From positions 7,750,001 through 7,814,000 of the forward strand of contig CM030932.1 of the NCBI GenBank assembly GCA_018136815.1: DNA of 64,000 nucleotides, in the 5' to 3' direction. The DNA comes from Isochrysis galbana (taxonomy: Eukaryota > Haptophyta > Isochrysidales > Isochrysidaceae). This document shows positions 1 to 9,951 of this stretch, piece by piece. Under the pieces are notes generated by a model that made no database searches, was not told the DNA's origin, and saw only the letters and a list, made by a program, of their open reading frames with translations. The position numbers and the translations under genes were made by a program. The number at the start of each line of letters is the position of its first letter. The stretch's first letter is position 1.

Positions 1-1
1 A

Positions 2-2398
2 AGCATTCGCACTTGGCGACCGTACCTTTGGGGCCGGCACTTCCGCCTCGTCATTGATCACCAAGCTCTCCGTTGGTTACACACCATGAAGGACACCGTC
101 CAGGGTGGGCCAGCGTCGCGCCTGATGCGATGGGCGCTCAAGTTGTCCGAGTATCGCTTCACCGTCGAGCACAAGCCGGGCGCTAATCACAAAGACGCGG
201 ATGGCGTGTCACGCTTGGTGGCGGCAGACGATGGGACGTCGGAGACGTCCGCTCCTAAGCAGGGGGGTGGGCAGCTGCTAGCCGCCGTCGTTCCTAGCTC
301 TCGCTCCACCACGGCATCGGAGGGGCAGTCGCCAGCCGTCGTTGCCTTTCGTTCTCGTACCACCACGGCATCCAGTCTGCAAGCTGACGAACGGTCGTCC
401 AGATTGTCCTCTACGACCAGGGATTCTATCAACCTCTCCTACCTCGACGTCGGTACACCTAACGCCGAGGCGCTCAAGGAGGCACAGGCCGAGGACCCCG
501 ACTGCCACGACCTCATTCGCTTCCTCTCCGCGTCTCCTCACAAACCCGATCTCGATCACCGTCGCTTGCGTTGGCTTAGTCGCGAATCTTCGCGATGCCT
601 GTTGCGATCAGGACTACTCTATCGACGAGTGCCGACGAGAGACGGCGAGAAGCTCTGCCTCTACGTGCCGAAGACGATGCGCCGCGCCTACCTCGAAGCC
701 TTTCACGACCACCTGTGCCACCTCGGCGACAACCGAATGGCGCGCCTTTTACGCGACCGATATTTTTGGCCTGGCATGAACGCAGACGTCAGTGAGCACG
801 TTCGCCAATGCCACGAGTGCACCTTAGCTAAGCCTCCCTTCCGTCACCTCGCAGATCCGAAGGGACCGCAGGTCGGCGCCTATCCGTTCGACATCGTCTT
901 TTGCGACGTCGTGTCGATGGCTCCCACGCACGACTTCATCAAGGGCTCTCGAGGCTTCGACAAGCTCCTCGTTTTCGTAGACTCGCTCACTCGTTGGATC
1001 GAGGCGGCCCCTCACAACGGCGACCCCTCGAGTGCCGACGCTCTTCACGCCTTCATGTCGTACGTCGTTTCTCGGCACGGAGTACCAAGGCAACTTCGCT
1101 CGGACTCCGGCAGCAATCTCGCTAGTCAACTCACCTCGATCATCCTCGAGCGCACCGGCACCGACTTGCGGCCGAGCACACCTCATCATCACGAGAGCGT
1201 GGGCCTGGTCGAACGAGCTCAGCAAACATTGATCAACATGGCTCGCGCTACTGATGAAGGCGGCGGTCATTGGGTCGATCATCTCCCGTTCTTTCTAATG
1301 AGCATGCGCGCTTCCGCCAATCGCATTACCCGCATGTCGCCTGCTGCCTTGCTCTATGGCCGTGAGCTTCGCCTGCCTGCACAGCTTTCTGATCCACCTG
1401 ACACTGGCCCGCCTCCCGAGTTACCTCAGGAAATTCGCTCGTACGCTTGGAAAATGCATTGTCGTTTAAAGGCGGCGTGGGCCGCGGCTTATGATGCAAC
1501 TTTAGAATCTCAAGCCGACGCACTCGCTGACACACTACGCACTCACTCTCCCCCTATCCAATTTGCCCCAGGTGATAGGGTGGTTCGCAAGATTCCAGGA
1601 CACCGCAACAAGCTCCTCTACCACTACAGCGGACCATACCGCATTGCTGAGGCGCTTGGCGCTGGCCGCTACCGACTACGCGACCAAGAAAATCGCCTCC
1701 TCTCCGAGGAGGTGCATGTGACTAACCTCCGTCCCTACTATACCCTCACAGATGAAGATCCTGTCCAAACAGATGAGTATCTGGTGGATTCACTCCTTGA
1801 CCGCAAGGGTCGAGGTGATTCCAGGCAGTATCTCGTCAAGTGGCGTGGTTACGCGAAAGCTGCGGCCACATGGGAGCCGCTAGCCGAATTGCTTCGCCGC
1901 TGCGAGTCGCTCGTCACCGCCTATGATGATGCTCACCCCTTCCCGCCTCTTCGTAAGCCTCAGATGAGAAAGCAGGCTGCAGAATCACAATCTCAGACCG
2001 TCTCAGCCCCGCCGACGTCGCACGCGATCGAAGCTCCCGTGGGATCCGAGACCACCGGCTTGGATCATCAGGCCCCGCGCCGCTCGCCTCGCCTCGCACC
2101 GTCCTCGCACAGTGGCCCCATTGCTCATGTCTCCCAGTTGCCCGTCTCAGCCCGCCCGTCTGTTGCCAACCCTGCAGGTCCAATGATGCGGCCGCAGCAC
2201 GCGGTCTTCGTCCTCGGGCAGTGGTGGTACTCGTCGGGGTCGTCGCGCGGTTCCCCGTGGTTTGGCTCCCACGCATTTGCGCACGCTGCCCTTGCCTCGC
2301 CTACCTTCGTTCGCTGTCGCTCCGAGGCTCTCGCACGCCTGTCGCCATCGGATCGCACCCTCGTCTCTCTCCTCGATACACCCTCTGCGTTCTTCTGA
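2..2398 (+). mobile_element. Ty3/gypsy chromovirus Pol, 3' part (RNase H end, integrase, chromodomain), cut by window edge
   Basis: The frame is already open at base 2, so the annotated Met at 86 is internal and the 5' gag, protease and RT lie outside the window. Numbered from that Met, residues 1-45 are the end of RNase H. An H2C2 zinc-binding module follows (about 205-250, ending CHEC), then an integrase core with Asp near 273 and a DSG-to-LVE pair with the classic 35-residue spacing. A chromodomain sits near 562-615 (YLVKWRGY, then TWEP). A C-terminal chromodomain is typical of chromoviruses, where it is thought to steer integration to heterochromatin. The ORF has no internal stop, so this part looks recent or still constrained. 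The tail after the chromodomain is Pro/Ser-rich. Confidence 0.95.
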
Positions 2399-4065
2399 CA
2401 GTCGCGACTGTCACGCCCCTTCAGATATCTCTCAACGCCGTCGTTTACGTTTGATCGCGGTACGGGAACGTACGGGAATTCTTTTCCAGTTCCCCCCCGC
2501 GGTCGCCGAATTTTTCCCCCGCGGCCGCCGAATAGTTCCCCCCGCGGGAAGTGAGGTATGGCTCGCCCCCCCTTTCGACCACGGAGGATGGATCTCCCTC
2601 CCCTTTCGCTGCGCTCTGTCAGGAGACCCCCGTACCTCGTCGTTTAGCTCGCGCGTGACGTGCCGAGCCCGTCGTGATATCTCGCCGCCTTTTGCCGTTG
2701 GCTGTTCGACTACTCATATATCGAAGAACAGGAGACGCCGCGTTGTAACTTGGGTGCCGCCACACCGCCCAAACATCCAGGTAAAACTCTCGTAAAAGAG
2801 AGAAGGGGATGGGTTGCAGCGTTGAGTCCTGCGGTCTGCCGCGCCGGCCGCCGATTCTACACCTCATCGTCCGGACGGGTGTGGTACCCCTTGTCTCTTC
2901 GATCGCCGCGCACTATTCTTATAGTTCGTCGTTCGTCGTTCGTCGTTCGTTCTTCGATTCTCGATTCTCGATTCTCATCGTTCCGCGTTCTTATCGTTCT
3001 TCGTTTCTCGCTCTCGATCTCGATTCTCGATTCTCGTCGTTCCGCGTTCTTCGTTTCTCGCTCTCGACTCTCGATTCTCGATTCTCGTCGTTCTGCGTTC
3101 TCATCGGTCCTCGATTGTTCGTAACTTCTCGGTGCGTCGCTCATCACGTCTTCCGTCTTGGTTCGGCGTTGGGCGCGTGGCTCTCTATCCATTCGGATTT
3201 ATTGTTTCTTTCGCTCTTCGGATTAAATGTTTCATTCGCTCTTCGGATTTATTCGCTCTTCGCTCTTGGCTCATTCGGTCTCGTTCAGGATTGCTCTTCT
3301 GCCTTTCTCGTGGCTTGCTTGGAGCTCTCCGATGTCCGTTAGGTTCTCTTCTTTCCTCGCGGGACGCTCGATCCTAGCAGGGGGGTGTCGCATTCGCGAA
3401 TCGACACTCGTTAGGCTTCGCTCTTCTCTTCGTCGTTCGGTATCTATCGTTATAATTCTCTGCTTTCTCGCGTTCTCGGTCAAAAGCTTCGCTTGGATGC
3501 ATGGGATCGGGGGTTGTGGAGCGCTCTCTCTCTTTCTCTCGAAAGAGAAGGGAAGTTTCCCCACCTCTCTTCCTCCCAGGCGCCTCGCAAATAGGTTTAA
3601 TTTGCTATCTCCCCTGCGGTTCTTTATCTGCTTCTGGGGGCAATCAGGTTTAATTTGCGACCTCTTCGCATCTCCCCCTTAGGCACATCGCACTCCTTTC
3701 GTCTTATTTGGTAGGTCTCTTGGAATCCTGCGTAGCAAGATTGCCCCTCGTTTCCGTTATGGTGCGATTCCCGTTCCAGACAAGATCGTCGACAGATCGC
3801 CCTTTGATCGTCGTCCGTCGTTGTCTGATCGGAGTGTTTGGGTTTGATTTCAGTCGAGTTATGTGAGAAAGTCGTGGGGCGAGAGTCGGGGTGTTTTCCT
3901 GGGTGTCTTTGTCCGTCGGCCTGTCGCCAGTCGTCATCCGTCGTCGCTCTCGCTCTCGTCGCTCTCTCTCTCGTAACACTCAGACCCTACAATCCCTCCT
4001 CGCCTCGCCAGCCCCTGCCACCACAGCCCTCCTCTCACTCACCCTCGCCTTTCGCCGCTCGTTCC
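2399..4065. repeat. Post-Pol noncoding tract: probable LTR plus gag leader
   Basis: There is no convincing coding frame between the Pol stop and the gag-like ATG at 4066. The tract holds a pyrimidine-rich stretch of short TTCGTCG and ATTCTCG repeats (about 2925-3110) and a C-rich segment at 2490-2570. The part from about 3785 is homologous to the minus-strand leader ending near 31790. Position and content suggest the 3' LTR of the chromovirus followed by the leader of a second, truncated element. I could not fix LTR ends or a primer-binding site by eye. Confidence 0.5.
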
Positions 4066-4230
4066 ATGTCGCTTTCGCCGCCGTCCTCGCCCTCGCTCAA
4101 GCCCGCCTGCCCGCCTTCCTCTGCTGACGGGCTTCAGCCCGTCAGCACCTCTGAAGTGGCCTCCCTCGCCGCGCCTGCCGCCGGCTTTGCCCCTTCCTCA
4201 TTGCCATCAGGCCCTATGGGCCACTCCAAT
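4066..4230 (+). pseudogene. Gag N-terminal fragment of a gypsy-like element
   Basis: The ORF starts MSLSPPSSPSLKPACPPSSA and is Pro/Ser/Ala-rich, which is common in plant and algal gypsy Gag N-termini. A second copy lies on the minus strand (ATG near 31455), also starting MSLSPP and sharing a region that ends in an AAP-AG motif. Both copies lose similarity soon after the same shared base string AATTCGTCA, so both are truncated at nearly the same site. Calling it Gag is an inference from position after a leader; no capsid domain is left. Confidence 0.45.
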
Positions 4231-4852
4231 TCGTCATTGCGCCATAGGGCCTCGCGTCGCCGACTCGAGTGCATGCCTTCTCCAGCTGCGTCTTGAGAGA
4301 GTCCAAGTCGTACCCATGCAGTGTGCCCAATTTCACCGCAGGTGATGCGCCCGAAACCAACGCAGATGCGCGTGCGTACGACCTCTGCTCGCCAGAGGCT
4401 GAGGGCGGGCGGTCCGGAAGCGGGATGACGCCGCGCTTGATCGCATCGATCGTGTCTTCTCCTATATGGCGCTCCCAATAGGTGAAGCGCGGTCTGTCGA
4501 TGCCAAACTCCTTGGCCCAGTCGGCCTTCGTCCGTAGCGTGCTGCGGTCGGTGTCTGGATGGTACCCGCAGCGGATGGCCTTCAGCGCGCGCTCCTTGGT
4601 GTCCTCCTGCGGAGCCACGCGCCCCCCGCCTATGTATGATACCTGAGCGGCCGCTCGACGCCTGGGGCGCCCGGAACTCGCCCCTCCTGCCTCCCCCTCC
4701 TCACGAAGAACAACTTCTGCGACGTCGCCGATCGCGATGGCTATCGGCGATGCAGGTGGAGGGGCTTCTGGGTTGCTCGCGGGCTGGGTCGACCCGCGGA
4801 TGGAAGTTGGGGTTGTGCATGCCCCTGCCTCTGACGCCACTCTTGTCTCCAT
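4214..4852 (-). CDS. Hypothetical protein, 212 aa, possible element-associated ORF
   Basis: Not recognised. The N-terminal 100 residues are Ala/Pro-rich and look disordered. The middle (about 105-150) is well ordered, with a charged helix-rich segment (DWAKEFGID, then FTYWERHIG) that could be a DNA-binding helical unit. The last dozen residues are antisense to the truncated gag fragment, so the true C-terminus probably lies upstream of 4230 and the frame is fused to repeat sequence. It may be a host gene fragment or an ORF carried by an element. Confidence 0.3.
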   Translation of the reverse strand: METRVASEAGACTTPTSIRGSTQPASNPEAPPPASPIAIAIGDVAEVVLREEGEAGGASSGRPRRRAAAQVSYIGGGRVAPQEDTKERALKAIRCGYHPDTDRSTLRTKADWAKEFGIDRPRFTYWERHIGEDTIDAIKRGVIPLPDRPPSASGEQRSYARASALVSGASPAVKLGTLHGYDLDSLKTQLEKACTRVGDARPYGAMTNWSGP

Positions 4853-5171
4853 GGAGCTATGGAGCTGCAGTGGGGGCTGTGAGGGCTTCGAAGAACGCCG
4901 TGCCAGCCTTCAACGCGCGCTCAGGAATTGGCTGGGCACGGAGTACTCTACTCTACAAACAAGCATAGAAAAAGCTACTCTAGCAAGACGAGCGCGTGAG
5001 AGATAGAAATTAGACACTTCTAGCAAGGCGAGAGAGACCATAATGCTACTCAAGGCGACCTCTCACTTGGAGAGGTCAGAGAAGGACGGTGAGGGAAGAG
5101 AGAGAGACGATGAGATCAGGGCGTGTCGCGACGGGACTCGATCAGAGGGTAGTGAGAGAGACAGAAAGAAG

Positions 5172-5221
<50 letters not shown>

Positions 5222-5345
5222 CGGTCGGCCGTGGAGCCCGCGCGCGCGGAGCTCTTTCCCCCCCTCCCCCCCCCCCAACACACTGCCCCCCCCCGCGACC
5301 GCAGCCCGCGCGCGCTACCCATCTCTCGGCCCTTCTGTGCGGAAT
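4853..5345. promoter_or_regulatory. RanBP1 upstream region with a (GA)n tract
   Basis: An almost pure GA run at about 5159-5220 is followed by a C-rich tract (about 5258-5293), both within 190 bases of the RanBP1 start codon. GA/CT repeats are frequent in core promoters and 5' UTRs of algae and plants, so a promoter or UTR role is plausible but inferred. No TATA box is evident. Confidence 0.4.
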
Positions 5346-6451
5346 ATGGCTGAGGAGGACAAGGTGACCGTGAGCAAGCTGGAGCGAGCCGCCACGGCGC
5401 ACGCGCGCCGCCACACCCGACCTCCCAGTCCTCACACTCCCCCCAACTTCCTCCGCCCACAACCACCTATCCTCATCTTCATCCTGCCCTCCCTTCTCCC
5501 TGCGCTCTGTCTCCTTTGCAGAAGGTCGAGCCCGACGCTGAGGGTGAGGGAGAAGACAATGCGCTCGCGCCGGAGGAGGAGGCACAGGTGTGTCACAACG
5601 CTCGCTGGCCAGCTCCGCGCAAGATCGTTCCGAACCCAACGCAGCCTGCTAAGTAGTGCACTGCCTATGCAGGTTGAATTCGAGCCTGTCGTGAAGCTGG
5701 AAGAGGTCAAGACCCAGACCATGGAAGAGGACGAGGATGTCCTCTTTAAGATGTACGCTGTCACTATGCATGCGAAAATCAAGCGCTAGCTATGCGCTTG
5801 CGCAACGAGTGAGCGCGTGGTACACTCCCGCGCGCCGTTGCTGATAACCATCGTACCGCTGGCTGCGGCAGGCGTGCAAAGCTCTTCCGCTGGGAGTCAG
5901 ACTCTTGGGAGAAGGAGGTGAAGCTTTGGAAAGAGCGGGGCACGGGCGACGTCCGATTTTTGCAGCACAAGGAGACGAAGAAGGCATGCTCCCCGTCCCG
6001 CTCCCGCCGCATAATGCCCACATTTGGCGCTGCTTCTCTTCTGCACCTTGCACTTAGGATCGATCCAGCAAACAATGCTCCTACTGACTTGCAGGTGCGG
6101 CTACTTATGCGGCGCGAGAAGACCATGAAGATATGCGCCAATTTTTTTGTTGCACCCACAATAGAGCTTAAGGTAAACGCCGGCTCAGATCGCTCCTGGG
6201 TGTGGCAGTGCCACGATTTCAGCGAGGAGAAGACGGATGTGACAACGCTTGCCATTCGCTTTGCGAACTCGGAGAACGCACAGAAGTTCAAGGAGGAGTT
6301 CGAGAAGGCCAAGAAGGCCAACGAAGGGAAGATAGACGATGGTGCTGCAATCGAGAAGTCGAAGGCAGAGCCAGAGGAGAAGGGCAAGGAAGACTCTCCT
6401 AAGGAAGAAGCGGCTAAGGAGGAGGCAGCCAAGAAGGAGGAGGAAGCGTAG
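5346..6451 (+). CDS. RANBP1: Ran-binding protein 1 (RanBP1-type Ran-binding domain)
   Basis: Five exons give a 212-residue protein: 5346-5369, 5522-5587, 5673-5752, 5872-5983 and 6095-6451. Frame is kept at every junction. RanBP1 binds RanGTP in the cytoplasm and helps RanGAP hydrolyse GTP, releasing export cargo. The Ran-binding domain (about 31-165) shows the family landmarks: VLFKMRAKLFRW at the start, [36 protein letters not shown], and [19 protein letters not shown] at the end. The C-terminus is a Lys/Glu/Ala-rich tail, as in other RanBP1s. The fourth intron starts with GC rather than GT (AAG then GCATGC). The first intron could also begin six bases earlier at GTGACC, which would drop two residues; GTGAGC is the better donor. 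Confidence 0.95.
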
Positions 6452-7504
6452 GCTAGCCTTGTGGAGAAGTGACATGTCACCTTTGATCGTTCTTCATGCA
6501 TACGCCGGGCGGCAGTTCGTCGACTCCCATGGCGAGAGTATCCTACGCGAACAAGGGAACCTTGCCGATACCTCGCCGTCGTCCTGTGAGGTCGTGGTCA
6601 AGCCACATGAGAGGTGCGGACTCAACTCGGATGGCCGAAGTGAGATAGGTGCCCGATGAGCCGTGAGGTTCTTTGTGTCAGTCTTGTCACCCTTCGCCAC
6701 TCGTGTGATGTGCCCCTGTAGTTTGTGTGAGCTTTATCGCCCTTTGCCACCTGGAGTATCACATTGATTCATACAGTCATCATGCGGAGAGCTACCGTAG
6801 ACCAAGTGCGCTCCATTTGCCGTTCGCGTAAGCGGGCAGAAGCGTCAAAATTTATGCCTTTGTGCAGCATGGCGGTAGCTTGGGGTGCAGGCGCGAGCTA
6901 ATTGATGCGTTAGTCTGATGGACTGCCCAATGGACAGCTCTATGCAAAGGCATCTGTCACGGGCGGCAGCAAGAGCAAGGGAGCCGGGCTCTTTGATGGT
7001 GAAACAGAGCAGCATATGCGATGGTACGTCGGCTGCCCAAACAACGCGCACGCTCCATGCATGGTCAATCAATCAATGGATGGAACATCCCCCTGCAGCG
7101 TGGGTTGTTCTGGATTTGTTGTATGCAACGCCCCTGTAAAAAAAACATTAAAAAAAACACGGTGCATAGTGGGGGGGAGGCAAGCTACTCAAAAGATATT
7201 TTATTTTCATGTTTCCGTAAAGTTTATTTAAGTTTACGTGAAAGATCAGAATTACTGGTTACTGGTTACTGGTAGCGATGGCGTCCGTCGCTATTTGATG
7301 GCCCGTCTGCTAGAGGACAACGCATACCAAACCTATTCTACGCAATGCATTTATCGGACAACAGTGGTGCTTCAATCTAGGGACATCAGTAGTCTCCAAC
7401 ACCTTAAAGCATCAAGCAAGAAGATCAACACCTTTGTGAGTCCTAATAATAATATATAATATAACTGAGCATTAGTAACACTACTCTCACTAGCCCGGTA
7501 CTAA
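6452..7504. other. Intergenic, no gene recognised
   Basis: Only short overlapping frames occur here. The first few hundred bases are probably the RanBP1 3' UTR. There are A-runs near 7139-7160 and an AT-rich stretch at 7440-7470. Confidence 0.5.
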
Positions 7505-7665
7505 TAGGGCGGTCAAACACGGCTTTTTAAGTACTAATATGGGGGGGGTCGACATTTTTGACCGTGAGCGGAAAGCCCCGGCGAAAGCGGCTCGGAGGGT
7601 CTCCCCGCCTTTTCAGAATCCTCGTCCGAAAAGACGGTGCGAAGTCCCGTCGGAACCCCCCCCCC
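7505..7665 (+). repeat. Dispersed repeat, end motif AGGGCGGTCAAACA (copy 1)
   Basis: This stretch matches the reverse complement of about 51640-51770 over the end motif, a T-run, TACTAATATGGG, a G-run and a TTTTTGACC string. Shorter copies of the end motif lie at 39611-39630 (minus) and 59311-59330 (plus). A shared sharp end in four places suggests a transposable element terminus. No coding capacity is seen. Confidence 0.6.
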
Positions 7666-8499
7666 TTGCACACGCTCTGGCGGCTCACACGAGCCGAACT
7701 AGAGATCGCTCCCACTGAGAGATGTGTTTCATTCACTTAAAAGGTGCCTAGACATATATTAAATTAGGGGTCCGACGCCCCATATTGCCTATAAAGCAAA
7801 TTTCAAACCCTGGTGCCCCGGCGATGACGTCCGCGCATGCACATGCGCACCACACACGGCTCGCACACGGGCGATTCGGCCGTCAGAGGATGCTCCTTGA
7901 CGGTCCCGACCCTCGCCCCGCAGGATTCGCTCTGGCTCGCGACTGACGAGGAGCTGGAGCACCAGGACGCCATGGCGCTCGACGCTGCTCGCTGGTCGAC
8001 AAAAGTTTGTTGGCCGCTGGCGGGACAGGTTCGCTGCCGATCGCGCCCGCTCTGGCGCAGGTCGACCGAGCCCGTACCTACAATGCCTTTGCCGCCCCAA
8101 ACGGCAGGTTCCCGACTCGTCTTTCGACGTTGTGAGGCAGGGAGAACACCTGCCGCCAATGCTCAACCAGAGCATCGGCGGCAGGTGTTCTCTCTATGTT
8201 TTCGTCGGCTCCTCGGATTTTCACGTGCATCATAGGGCTGGTAGCAATCTAGAATATAGTTTAAAGCTAGCCTGCAGCGTGCTCTGCGACGGCGCGACGC
8301 GCGCGGCCGATCAGTACTGTGGAATTGATAGCTTTTTGTTTGACGTCTAAAGGGAGAAGTTTTCTCCGCACGGAGGGCTCGAAAATTGGGCAGAAGGGCG
8401 AATTTCGAGCTCTAGACCGCCCGTTCTTTTGGCTACCCCGTTGCCAAAAATAGACCATTCACTTAGGTTTGTATAGCGGCACTGAAAATAGATCAACCC
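7666..8499. other. Intergenic with a strong hairpin
   Basis: No gene is recognised. A near-perfect inverted repeat lies at 8142-8192: 23-base arms differing at one position, separated by a 5-base loop (AACCA). It is annotated separately. Confidence 0.5.
8142..8192. repeat. 23-bp inverted repeat with a 5-base loop
   Basis: The left arm 8142-8164 starts GAGAACACCTGCCGCC and the right arm 8170-8192 ends GGCGGCAGGTGTTCTC. 22 of 23 positions pair. Transcribed from either strand it would form a very stable hairpin. It could be a precursor-like small RNA, an element terminus or a cruciform; nothing nearby decides this. Confidence 0.8.
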
Positions 8500-8724
8500 T
8501 TAAGAGCACATGGTAGATTGGACATTTGATAGCTCAATTCGACTGATGTCCCACGATTGACGGAACGATACCTTCTCATGGGTGGTGCTTACTGGATCGT
8601 TGCACGTCAAGGACACCTTGAATGCGAGGCCATCGGGGCTGTCCGTGAAGAAGACGACTTCCCGAAGTGTCGTCTGCACGCTGCGCTCGATGCCGAGCGG
8701 CTTGAAAGGCAAAAGCGCGACCAT
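8500..8724 (-). pseudogene. Fragment related to the ORF at 55.8-57.0 kb
   Basis: The minus frame contains KVSLTCNDP followed at once by a GTAAGC donor. The minus ORF at 55.8-57.0 kb has KVSLTCDDP followed by GTAAGC, and the nucleotide match spans about 45 bases. Upstream of the match the two share only PLG and scattered residues. The piece looks like one exon end of a small gene family of unknown function; I find no neighbouring exons, so it may be a relic. Confidence 0.35.
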
Positions 8725-8741
8725 TCATTCATGGCCCGCCG

Positions 8742-9065
8742 ATGATCAACGATCAGGCTGCCACTCCGTCCTCCAATCAACCAGCCGATCCCACCCATCA
8801 AGAAGATAACGTGCAATGGGAGGACGTCGACCTACAGGAAATCGGGTGGACTCACCCAGTGCGCTCCTTGCACATCGAGTGTCATCCGGACTCGGAAATG
8901 GCAAAACAAAAAGACGCATTAACAGCTGCAATCGCGAAAACATTCGCCACGGGGGTCGGAGATGTTGCAGGCACATTGATTGCAGGCATCGTGCTCGCCA
9001 TCTGTCTAATTTTTCTCGCGTCGAAATTCTTGTTCAAGCGACCCGCCGAAAAGAATCCAAAGTAA
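8742..9065 (+). CDS. Small single-pass membrane protein, 107 aa, hypothetical
   Basis: Residues 1-70 are polar and acidic with a WEDVDLQEIGW segment. Residues about 74-97 form one hydrophobic helix (GTLIAGIVLAICLIFLA), followed by a basic tail (KFLFKRPAEKNPK). The pattern fits a type I or tail-anchored-like membrane protein with a basic stop-transfer end. It starts 17 bases from the divergent fragment at 8500-8724. No homologue is recognised. It is a single ORF without introns, unlike the confident genes here. Confidence 0.35.
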   Translation: MINDQAATPSSNQPADPTHQEDNVQWEDVDLQEIGWTHPVRSLHIECHPDSEMAKQKDALTAAIAKTFATGVGDVAGTLIAGIVLAICLIFLASKFLFKRPAEKNPK

Positions 9066-9951
9066 AAGGTGTGTCCGAATTCTGGCAGGACATGGAAATA
9101 TTAACGGGAAACGCGCGAGGATTATCAGGGGGGGGTAGTTGCCTAAAAAAAAACCAACCCTGAGTCGGTCGCCAGTCTCAGGTCTCAGGTGCCAAAGTAC
9201 GGCATCGAAGGGGCCCTTACACGTTTATGGGGGGGTAGTTTCTGAAAAAACAACCAAACCTGAGGTTGCACCCTCTGGTCCTCAGCAGAGCTAAAAGAGG
9301 AGAGCTCCTCCCCAGCCTCCGCCCACCTTCTCCAGCTCCATCCCCAGCTCCCTCCCCTTCACAGGATCAGTAGGGGAATCCCTGTCTGGGGTTGTCTCCT
9401 CCAGGAATTGAGAAGTTGAGGGTCTGCGCCGTGCCACCGAGCGGGTCGGGACGCCTCCACGTGGCATGTCGCTGCCAGGGGCGGAGCCGGCGCCTGCGGA
9501 GTGGCCATGCGCGGCCTGCTCTCCGGATGGAGAGGGCTCAGCCGCTGGCGAGAGGGCCGACCGAGGGCGGCACCGACGTCAGCGGAAGAGCTAAATCCGG
9601 AAAGAAGAGTCCAGATGTCGTAACACTGTGAACGAACATTACTAACCCCTACAATAAAGCCTGTGCATATGCATGCGCCCCCGATACGCCGCTCATCAAG
9701 CCATGAAGGTGATGAGCTGCTCATACGCTTGTAAGTACAACAAGCGAAGCAGCGCCCAAATAATCCCCATAGCAACCGGGCAAAAGACGCCGCGGCCGAT
9801 GGAGCCGGTAACACGTGGCCGAGGCAGTGGCTGGCAGCTCACGCAGGCGCAATTTGCCCCTATTGTTGGGAGGCTCCCCGATTTGCATTCTAACGGTGAG
9901 CAGTGAGCGCAGTCATTTGACTGTTACAGTTGCGCGCGTGCTCGTGACTAC
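9066..9951. other. Intergenic with a short direct repeat
   Basis: Two copies of a 36-base unit (GGGGGGGTAGTT, an A-run, then CCAACCCTGAG or CCAAACCTGAG) occur at about 9126 and 9230. No gene is recognised; the frames on both strands look like noise. Confidence 0.5.

Noticed and set aside
3838..4296. A 152-aa host gene at this position
   Set aside because: The same leader and start recur on the minus strand at 31.2-31.8 kb, so it is repeat DNA with a gag-like start at 4066.
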